A stretch of 64,000 nt of DNA. Origin: Actinomycetes bacterium (GTDB taxonomy: Bacteria; Actinomycetota; Coriobacteriia; Coriobacteriales; Eggerthellaceae). The stretch lies in NCBI GenBank assembly GCA_023460315.1, contig JAEWQO010000113.1, positions 41,918 to 105,917 of the forward strand, read 5' to 3'. The position numbers were made by a program, and so were the translations under genes. Of this stretch, positions 24,558-31,054 are shown piece by piece. The stretch's first letter is position 1; each line of letters opens with the position of its first letter. The notes under the pieces are model-generated. The model did no database searches. It was not told where the DNA came from and worked only from the letters and a program-made list of their open reading frames with translations.

Positions 24558-25550
24558 ATGGGCAAAACATACACGGGCGTTGCCATCGGCAACGAGAGTC
24601 TGAAGCTGGCGGTCTGTGACGGCTCTGCCGTCAAGACGCTGCTGGTCGAGGACCTTCCGGAGGGCTTGATGGCCAATGGGCGGGTGGTCAGCTTCGATGC
24701 CATGGCCGACCTCATCAAGCGTGCCATGCGACACATCCGCGGCGCGTCGAAGGACGCGGCGTTCGTCATGCCCAAGGCTGACACCTATGTGCGTCACGTC
24801 GTCGTTCCCGCGATGACTGAAAAGCAGCTTTCCCTCAATCTTCCCTATGAATTCCGCGATTACATTGCGCAAGGAAAAGATCGCTACAGCTATGACTACG
24901 CTGTGCTGCGCACCACGCCAAAGGCGGATGGCACGCCGGAAAGCATGGACCTTCTTGCGGTTGCCTCGCTGAAGGAAACGGTGACGGATTATGCGGACAT
25001 GTTCCATCGTGCGGGGTTGCGCCTGCGCATCGCTATGCCGTCTCAGGCGGCTTATCAAAACCTCATTGGCGGCAACCCGCGCGCATTGGCCAACTGCTGC
25101 ATCATAAATTTTTCCCACACCGCCGCCAAGCTGCACTTTTTCACCAATGGTGCCTACGATGTGACACGCATCATAGACACGGGCGGCCAAGACATCGACC
25201 GTGCCATTGCCGATGCCTATAGCGTCGACATCCATGTTGCCACGGGATACAAGCATGCAAACTATGAAGGTGCCCAGACTATTCCTGCCGCTATGGCCGT
25301 GTATGAGACGGTGGCTGTCGAAATAAGCCGGGCGCTCAATTTCTATGCATTCAACAATCCAGATGCCACGATTGAAGTGGTGTATTTCGGCGGTGGAGGC
25401 TCGTTGCTGCAGCCCCTTATGGACACGGTGGCATCTCGCATTGACGTGGAGCTCCGCTCCATCGTCGACATCATGCCTCCTTTGCAGGCAGGCGAGGACC
25501 TGCGGGCTCTCTGCGCGTCCGCTGTGGGTGCGACGTTGGGAGGAAGGTGA
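24558..25550 (+). CDS. pilM: Type IV pilus assembly protein PilM
   Basis: Actin-like ATPase of the pilus alignment complex, 330 residues. It opens with KTYTGVAIGNESLKLAVCDG (phosphate-1 region of the actin/FtsA fold) and has a later DTGGQDIDRAIA segment and a VVYFGGGGSLLQPLM adenosine region, as in PilM. The sequence is diverged but the neighbours pilN and pilO support the call. ATG 24558 is used because GAGAGGAA precedes it; an ATG at 24534 is in frame. It should sit on the cytoplasmic face and bind the N-terminus of PilN. Confidence 0.82.
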   Translation: MGKTYTGVAIGNESLKLAVCDGSAVKTLLVEDLPEGLMANGRVVSFDAMADLIKRAMRHIRGASKDAAFVMPKADTYVRHVVVPAMTEKQLSLNLPYEFRDYIAQGKDRYSYDYAVLRTTPKADGTPESMDLLAVASLKETVTDYADMFHRAGLRLRIAMPSQAAYQNLIGGNPRALANCCIINFSHTAAKLHFFTNGAYDVTRIIDTGGQDIDRAIADAYSVDIHVATGYKHANYEGAQTIPAAMAVYETVAVEISRALNFYAFNNPDATIEVVYFGGGGSLLQPLMDTVASRIDVELRSIVDIMPPLQAGEDLRALCASAVGATLGGR

Positions 25551-25554
25551 TCCG

Positions 25555-26265
25555 ATGGATTTGAAGCAGCCCCTTTCGCTCCCGTCGATGAAGTCGGTCC
25601 AGAAGGCGACGTATCCCACCAAGACCACCATCAACATGATGCGGGCGCAGAAGGATCGTTTTAGCCGCGTGACGCAGGTTGCCCTGTTCGCCGTGCTTCT
25701 CGTGCTGGTTGGCCTTTTCGCCAAATTCGCGGTGATTGACCCGCTGGCGGGCAGCATGGGCAGCAGCGCCCAACTTGCTGCAGCGGAAGAGCAGCTGGCT
25801 CAGCTCAAGAGCGAGAATGCCCATTATGCCGAGGTGAACGAAGAATACTCCCGCTATGTGGTGACGGGGCTGACGGAAGACGAGAGGAATCTTGCCGACC
25901 GCGGCTCGGTTTTGGATTTGCTGGAATCAAAGGTGATGGGAGGCGGATTTCCCTCATCCATCAAAGTGGTGGGCAATGCGGCCACGGTTACCTTGCTCGG
26001 CGTGAATCTCGATGAGGTGGCGCGTCTTGTCGAGGATCTCAAAAACGACGACAGCGTTGCCTACGTGACCGTGTCGACCGCCCAGGGCGAAACCGATGCC
26101 AGCACGTCAGCCACCATTCAGATATCTTTCAAAGGCGCGCTTGACACCTCTGCAAGCGCGACAGCGAGCTCGTCAACCGTTGCAACTGCGGGAACGTCGG
26201 GGAGCTCGGCGGCGTCCCTGTCGTCGGGCGTGGCGGGAAAGGGGTCCGGCAATGGCGCGGCGTAG
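25555..26265 (+). CDS. pilN: PilN-like pilus assembly protein
   Basis: A 236-residue bitopic protein: ~45 cytoplasmic residues, one membrane segment (VALFAVLLVLVGLFAKFAV), a coiled coil (QLAAAEEQLAQLKSENAHYAEVNEEY) and a small alpha/beta domain. A Ser/Ala/Thr-rich tail ends the protein. This is the PilN layout, and its position between pilM and pilO fits. Similarity is too low to call it by sequence alone. An AGGAAGG just before pilM's stop serves as its ribosome site, and its end overlaps pilO by 14 nt. Confidence 0.72.
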   Translation: MDLKQPLSLPSMKSVQKATYPTKTTINMMRAQKDRFSRVTQVALFAVLLVLVGLFAKFAVIDPLAGSMGSSAQLAAAEEQLAQLKSENAHYAEVNEEYSRYVVTGLTEDERNLADRGSVLDLLESKVMGGGFPSSIKVVGNAATVTLLGVNLDEVARLVEDLKNDDSVAYVTVSTAQGETDASTSATIQISFKGALDTSASATASSSTVATAGTSGSSAASLSSGVAGKGSGNGAA

Positions 26266-26851
26266 CATATTGAACCGGTCGTTTTCCACGCGCGAGAAAG
26301 GCCTGCTCCTTGCCCTGGTCATCATGCTGCTTGTGGCATGCTACTACTTTCTGGTGGTCAAGAACGTTGCCGACACGCTGGCGGAAAACCAATCGCGTAT
26401 GGACGAGGTCCAGCAGCAGATAGACCAGCAGACGGCGCTTGCCACCGTGCGACAGAAAATGCAGAGTGAGCTCGATGAGCTGGGCGAGGTTCAAGACCTT
26501 CCCGAGGTGGCCGTTTACGACAACTTGCGCAATGAGTTGAACGAGCTGAATACCCTCATGGCGCAGGCCACGGTCTATGACGTGAATTTCAAGCAGCCAG
26601 AGCGTGACGGCGAATTGGTGAGGCGCGCGGTGGCGGTTTCCTTCACCGTGTCGACATACCAACAGGCTTTTGACATCGTCCGTTCGCTTGACGACGGTCC
26701 CTATCGCTGCGAGATATCCGATTTCTCGCTGGTCGGCAAGATGCTGGCCAATGGGAGCGTGGAAAGCGTGTCCGCGACCCTCAACGTGACTTATTTCGAG
26801 ACGACGCGCGGCGCAACGAACCTGAACGGCCTCGTCGACAAGAAAAGCTGA
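26252..26851 (+). CDS. pilO: PilO-like pilus assembly protein
   Basis: A 199-residue protein with a short basic N-terminus, one membrane segment (GLLLALVIMLLVACYYFLVV, ~residues 16-35), a coiled coil (ADTLAENQSRMDEVQQQIDQQ) and a ferredoxin-like domain, the layout of PilO. It starts inside pilN (14-nt overlap, with AAAGGGG upstream) and is the last gene of the pilus run. With PilM and PilN it would form the ring linking the cytoplasmic motor to the pilus. No secretin or PilP follows, as expected for a single-membrane cell. Confidence 0.72.
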   Translation: MARRSILNRSFSTREKGLLLALVIMLLVACYYFLVVKNVADTLAENQSRMDEVQQQIDQQTALATVRQKMQSELDELGEVQDLPEVAVYDNLRNELNELNTLMAQATVYDVNFKQPERDGELVRRAVAVSFTVSTYQQAFDIVRSLDDGPYRCEISDFSLVGKMLANGSVESVSATLNVTYFETTRGATNLNGLVDKKS

Positions 26852-26950
26852 CCTGCGCACGAGCAGTTTCTCTCACGCCGTTTTGCCGTTTCGACGCTGG
26901 TGCCGTTGGAATGCGTGTCTCCTTGGTGGCGGCAGCGCGCGCCCTTTGGC

Positions 26951-27928
26951 TTATTCCTGACAGGCATCGCAGGAGTCTTCAGAAACAGGGGCATCCAGCG
27001 GGTCGATGGAAAAGGTGCAGTCTGCCATGAGGTATTCGGCCGACGGTGCTGCTTTCCCCCGTGCACCGAAGCTCACCTGCCCGTTCGAAAAGCTGATCTT
27101 CATGGGATCGGCTACCATGACGTCGGCGAAATGTCCAAGGCGAACCGCAGGGGCGTGGACGGTCTTCTCACCTTCTGCTGTGGTCACGCTCACCTGTATC
27201 GTGGAGGTGAACAGGGATTCTATGCTTCCGTCTCGTGCGAACACGAGGGAATTGCTGCCTCCATCCATGCCGAGCGCGTTTGGGTCGAAGGCGGGGATCG
27301 TTCCGAGAGGGGTTGGCACGTCCAGCACGCTGTTCGGCTCGACTGACTTGGTGCTTCCATCCTCATAAAGGCAAAATCCAATGCGCGTTTGCAGGTCGCC
27401 GAGAGGTGTTGGAACGGTCAAGGTGTTTCCGGACCACAACGTGATGCTTTTGAACCGCCCCGTTGGGTAAAACGTGACATTGATGGCTTTTCCCTTGTAG
27501 CTGCCGATGGGAAGGTCAAGCGAAAGCTCCGGCGACGCATGTCGCTCGTCAGCCTCTGTCCAGAAGGCGCTGATGGTTCCGTAGGTGGGAAACACGCGTT
27601 TGACTGCGCCATTTTCGTGGAAGCTGACCATCTCGGCGGAGATGTGCCCAATGCTGGTTTTCACCTGAGCAGCATCCTGGAGGATTATGCTCGAGATGGT
27701 TCCGTCCTCATAGAAGGTCAAAGACTTGGTGAGCTGTTTGCGCCTTCTCTCATCGTCATACTGATCTTCGTATTGGGGGATAAAGGTGCCGCTGGGCAGC
27801 GTGATTGTGTTGGGCCGGCTGAGCGTGCAGCGGGCAAGGCGGCCGTTTTCGTGGAACGCCGCGCGGGTGACGCCTTCAAGCGTGCCATAATCCGTTGCTA
27901 TGGCATCAGGCGCAGTTGCGGTTTTCAT
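26951..27928 (-). CDS. Hypothetical protein with MORN-like repeat units
   Basis: A 325-residue soluble protein built of repeated short units: aromatic or Phe, two residues, E/D-G, then small and hydrophobic residues (FHENGRLARC, FYEDGTISSI, FHENGAVKRV, FYPTGRFKSI, LYEDGSTKSV, FARDGSIESL), interspersed with T(V/L)PTPLG segments. This resembles MORN-variant repeats, which form beta-sheet strips. There is no signal peptide or membrane segment. It ends in DSCDACQE, two Cys close together. ATG 27928 is chosen because GGAGGCAATC precedes it. It converges with the pilus operon, with ~100 bp between the two 3' ends and no clear terminator. Function unknown. Confidence 0.7.
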   Translation of the reverse strand: MKTATAPDAIATDYGTLEGVTRAAFHENGRLARCTLSRPNTITLPSGTFIPQYEDQYDDERRRKQLTKSLTFYEDGTISSIILQDAAQVKTSIGHISAEMVSFHENGAVKRVFPTYGTISAFWTEADERHASPELSLDLPIGSYKGKAINVTFYPTGRFKSITLWSGNTLTVPTPLGDLQTRIGFCLYEDGSTKSVEPNSVLDVPTPLGTIPAFDPNALGMDGGSNSLVFARDGSIESLFTSTIQVSVTTAEGEKTVHAPAVRLGHFADVMVADPMKISFSNGQVSFGARGKAAPSAEYLMADCTFSIDPLDAPVSEDSCDACQE

Positions 27929-28301
27929 GATTGCCTCCGATCGGGGTGGTGTGGGGCATGGTGTCATGGAAGCAGGCCCATGGATGTCCTGCGAGCATAG
28001 TTCGAACCGAACAAAACCGGGCACCGTTGCCTTGGAGATGCCGATAAACCCCAGCGTATCCCATTTCGAGCGCGAGTAGGTTACGCGTGCGTTAACGTCC
28101 TCGCGCGTGCGTTAGCGCTCGGCCGTCGGTTTCGCTTAAAGATGAGATGCGAAACCGGGAGGATGCGCGGAACTGGAAAAAGGCGGGGAAGCCAAGACGA
28201 TCAACGAAGTGCTTCCTCTCGTTTTCTCCGCACCGTCCCCTTCGGGAGGGACAGAAGAAGGGGAGTGTATGATCGAATTCCCACATAAGGCAGTTCGATG
28301 C
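27929..28301. other. Intergenic region between the MORN-like gene and tRNA-Phe promoter
   Basis: No gene seen. It contains two copies of GCGTGCGTTA (around 28085 and 28105), a perfect 8-bp inverted repeat GGTTTCGC/GCGAAACC (28128-28135 with 28149-28156) and a GTCCC/GGGAC hairpin near 28235. The promoter of the minus-strand gene should lie at its left end. Confidence 0.5.
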
Positions 28302-28330
28302 TTGACCGGAGGTTGATCGACCGGTAAAAT
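28302..28330 (+). promoter_or_regulatory. Promoter of tRNA-Phe
   Basis: TTGACC (28302-28307), a 17-bp spacer and TAAAAT (28325-28330) form a near-consensus promoter ~30 nt before the tRNA. Confidence 0.8.
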
Positions 28331-28359
28331 GTCTTTTCGCGTCCTTGCAGGACGTTTGT

Positions 28360-28435
<76 letters not shown>

Positions 28436-28447
28436 TTGAATGAACAG

Positions 28448-28484
28448 GGGAGACGGCAATTGCAGCAAGCCGTCTCCCTCTTTT
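28448..28484 (+). terminator. Rho-independent terminator after tRNA-Phe
   Basis: GGGAGACGGC (28448-28457) pairs with GCCGTCTCCC (28469-28478), followed by CTCTTTT. It starts 12 nt after the tRNA. Confidence 0.9.
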
Positions 28485-28772
28485 CATCAACTTTCGCATC
28501 GTCCCACTTTGGCCGAAATAGGCTTATCCTCTTATGAGTGTGAATTTGCTGCGGTTCAGCATGCCTTTCAAAAAGAACAAGTTGCTACGAGGGTGCTGAC
28601 AGCGATTGCTCACGGAGGAACATACTCATCCCCCAAGTTCCCGAAGGACCTGAGGGGGCTCCTTTGTTGGCATGACTCGGGAATACCTGGTCCTTGGCAA
28701 TCCTCCGCCCGTGCCTAAGGAGGCACAAGGTTCCACAGGCAACAGCGGGTGGATTGCGAAGGGGCTGATGAG
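28485..28772. other. Intergenic stretch after the tRNA terminator
   Basis: No convincing gene. A perfect GTGCCT/AGGCAC hairpin at 28711-28726 lies ~50 nt beyond the end of the minus-strand SHOCT gene and might be part of its 3' end, though it has no T-run. Confidence 0.4.
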
Positions 28773-29024
28773 CTATCGGACGAGCGTCTTTCTTATCTCT
28801 TCATATTCCTCTTTGGTAATTTCGCCCTTTGCGTAGCGAAGCCGGGCTTCTTCCATCGATCGATCAACAGGAGGCTGTGTCGGCGGTTGTTGGTCATGGC
28901 TGGAAAGTTTCCGAACAGCCACTATTACTAGTACGACCACCAAAGCAATCACGAGTACATAAAAAATCATCATCGCGATTCCGAGCCCACCAAACATCAT
29001 GTTGCTACCGTAATATCCCATCAT
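28773..29024 (-). CDS. Small membrane protein with SHOCT domain
   Basis: An 83-residue protein: short Gly/Met-rich N-terminus (MMGYYGSNMMFGGLG), one membrane segment (IAMMIFYVLVIALVVVLVIVAV), a Gln/Pro linker, then a C-terminal SHOCT domain (EARLRYAKGEITKEEYEEIRKTL). SHOCT domains are short oligomerisation modules found at the ends of many small proteins. The ATG follows AAGGAGT at 10 nt, and a good promoter lies just upstream. It stands alone. Its role is not known. Confidence 0.88.
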   Translation of the reverse strand: MMGYYGSNMMFGGLGIAMMIFYVLVIALVVVLVIVAVRKLSSHDQQPPTQPPVDRSMEEARLRYAKGEITKEEYEEIRKTLVR

Positions 29025-29053
29025 GATAATTAACTCCTTCGTTTGACAAAGAT

Positions 29054-29082
29054 AGTGTATTCCGTTGCAATTCCCTAAACAA
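29054..29082 (-). promoter_or_regulatory. Promoter of the SHOCT gene
   Basis: On the minus strand TTGTTT (29077-29082), 17 bp and TACACT (29054-29059) form a plausible promoter ~30 nt before the ATG. Confidence 0.6.
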
Positions 29083-29525
29083 GATCAAGTGGCTGCACGA
29101 GGCGCAATCACTGATACTCTCCATGGTGCCATCAAGAATCTTTCGCAAACACAATGAGCACAGAGACACGTCATCGTTGCCATCGTTTTCCACGGTGTAA
29201 GATTGGGCGGTGGTTCGGATTCCCCTTCGGAGGGCGGCTGGTTCGTTGTCGAGAAATATCTGACAAGAAGGAGGCTTTTACGCTTCGATTTGCTGCAGCC
29301 AAGCAGGGGGTGGACATCAGCAGGAGCCTTTGGTGTTTGGCGGCAGCGTCCCTTTGCTTGAAGCATGGCTTTGCCGAGTGCGCACGCCTCCTTGCCGATT
29401 TGCCTGGCAAGATGGTCGGCGTTTCAGCAGGGGGCAACCGTGGGAAGGGCTGGTGGCGTGAATCGTTGGAAGCTGCAGGGAACCCCGGAAGATCGGAAGA
29501 AAAGGGCCTGTTGGCAGTCTCCCGA
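29083..29525. other. Intergenic region upstream of the purE promoter
   Basis: No gene supported. The only long open frame here runs into purE out of frame and has no family features. No repeat or hairpin of note. Confidence 0.45.
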
Positions 29526-29554
29526 TTGGCGGCTGTCTCGAACCGCGGTACACT
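29526..29554 (+). promoter_or_regulatory. Promoter of purE
   Basis: TTGGCG (29526-29531), a 17-bp spacer and TACACT (29549-29554). The leader before purE would be about 85 nt. Confidence 0.6.
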
Positions 29555-29646
29555 AGGCGGGTACGAAGACGAAGAGAGAAATAGTGGTGCCTCCCTTTGT
29601 GCCGATGGTTCTCATGGGCAGTGTGGAGGAAAAGAAGGAGTGCGGC

Positions 29647-30117
29647 ATGCTCGACGATCACGAAAATCCGGTTATTGGTATCATCATGGGGTCTGAGTCG
29701 GATATGCCGGCGATGGAACCTTGCATGAAGCAACTCGATGAGTTTGGGGTGCCTTATGAGGTGAAGGTTGCCAGCGCCCATCGCAAGCCGAATGAGGTGC
29801 ATGAGTGGGCCAGCACGGCGCATGAACGCGGCATTCGTGTCATCATTGCCGCAGCGGGAAAGGCCGCCCATCTGGGTGGAGTGGTGGCAGCTTTCACGCC
29901 GGATCCGGTTATTGCGGTTCCCATGAAGACGAGCGATCTAGGAGGCTTGGATTCGCTGCTATCCATGGTGCAGATGCCTTCCGGCGTGCCCGTGGCCTGC
30001 GTTGCCATCAACGGAGCGAAGAACGCGGCAATCCTTGCGGTCCAGATTCTCGGCACGGGCAGCGATGATGCGCGCCAGAAAATTATCGCCTTCAAACGAG
30101 GCATGGCCGAAGCGTAA
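29647..30117 (+). CDS. purE: N5-carboxyaminoimidazole ribonucleotide mutase
   Basis: Moves the carboxyl group of N5-CAIR to C4 in purine synthesis; 156 residues. The N-terminal IGIIMGSESDMPAMEP phosphate-binding segment, the SAHRKP motif (catalytic His) and the AAAGKAAHLGGVVAAFTPDPVIAVP segment mark a class I PurE. ATG 29647 follows AAGGAG; upstream in-frame ATGs lie in the leader. No purK is next to it. It is on the same strand as the distant purA and purD but has its own promoter. Confidence 0.96.
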   Translation: MLDDHENPVIGIIMGSESDMPAMEPCMKQLDEFGVPYEVKVASAHRKPNEVHEWASTAHERGIRVIIAAAGKAAHLGGVVAAFTPDPVIAVPMKTSDLGGLDSLLSMVQMPSGVPVACVAINGAKNAAILAVQILGTGSDDARQKIIAFKRGMAEA

Positions 30118-30224
30118 AGGGCGCGCCGACGGCGGCACTCTGTCAGGCTCCGGGCGAGAGTGGCTTTCCGCGCGCTGCCTTGCTGCCGCGCGAGAAGGAG
30201 TTGCCGTCTTTGCTGCGGCGGCGG

Positions 30225-30557
30225 TCAGTCGCCGAACTCGAACAGGTCGCTGAGGAAGTCGCCGCGCTTCTTCTTTTTACCCTTTTTATAGTAATCGTCG
30301 CCATGCCTGTCGTCGCGGCGGCTGTCGTCACGGCGGCGGCTGTCCTGATAGGATTCGTTTGCATACGAGGCCGTTGCCGGGGCAGCGGCTGGTGTTGCCG
30401 GGGCGGCGGCTGGCGCTGCCAAGGAGGCAGACCGCTCGATGATCTTGTCCAGTTCGCCGCGATCAAGCCATACGCCGCGGCATTGTGGGCAATAGTCGAT
30501 CTCGATGCCTTGGCGTTCGCTCATGATCAGATCGACGTTGCAGAGGGGGCATTTCAT
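30225..30557 (-). CDS. TFIIB-type zinc-ribbon protein
   Basis: A 110-residue protein. Residues 1-43 form a zf-TFIIB zinc ribbon: MKCPLCN...IEIDYCPQCRGVWLDRGELDKII, with two C-x2-C pairs. An Ala/Pro linker is followed by a highly charged tail (YQDSRRRDDSRRDDRHGDDYYKKGKKKKRGDFLSDLFEFGD). The start at 30557 is chosen because AGGAGCC precedes it and the zinc ribbon begins at once. Proteins of this family are common and mostly uncharacterised. It converges on purE from the opposite strand. Confidence 0.85.
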   Translation of the reverse strand: MKCPLCNVDLIMSERQGIEIDYCPQCRGVWLDRGELDKIIERSASLAAPAAAPATPAAAPATASYANESYQDSRRRDDSRRDDRHGDDYYKKGKKKKRGDFLSDLFEFGD

Positions 30558-30969
30558 GGAAGGCTCCTGCTCTCTCGGGGATGGCTGAGATGGTATCGAA
30601 TGCCTCCTTCTGTGACCTTGAGACAAAGGGGTTTCCATCGATTTGACAGACGAATTCCAAGGAAGGCTCGGCGGACCGGGTTCCAGCGTTTTCTCTCACA
30701 CCCGCGATGATCGCTGGTATGCGTGGGTGGTCGCTTGTGCCGGTTCGGCAGAGGCTTGCTCGCTGTTGTGACGGCGGGCTCTCTTGCGTTCCTGTGCGGA
30801 GGGGAGGAAGGGGACGGGAAAGGCTGGCATTCGGAAAGGGAACCCGTCGGATTTGCACAGAGGGGCGGCTTGCGAGGGCGGGGCATGAGGTCATTGGCGG
30901 CGGGAGGGCGCGCTTGCCCCTCGTTGCCTACAGCGCACCCGAGCTGGCAGCACAGAGGAGCCTTTTGTT
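30558..30969. other. Intergenic region upstream of iorA
   Basis: Several open frames cross this stretch but none has family features or a ribosome site. Both the promoter of the minus-strand zinc-ribbon gene and that of iorA should lie here; only the latter can be proposed. Confidence 0.4.
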
Positions 30970-30978
30970 TGCTATCAT
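30970..30978 (+). promoter_or_regulatory. Extended -10 promoter element upstream of iorA (TGCTATCAT)
   Basis: TGC-TATCAT lies ~77 nt before the iorA start. No good -35 is present, as is common with extended -10 promoters. Confidence 0.45.
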
Positions 30979-31054
30979 GGACGAAGGTGTTTATGGTGAG
31001 TGCTCACCTGAGTCGTATGTTGCTCAGGCAAGGTAGACGAGACGGGTCGGAGTC

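Noticed and set aside
29154..29696. 180-codon + strand frame before purE
   Set aside because: It overlaps purE out of frame, has no conserved features, and spans the purE promoter.
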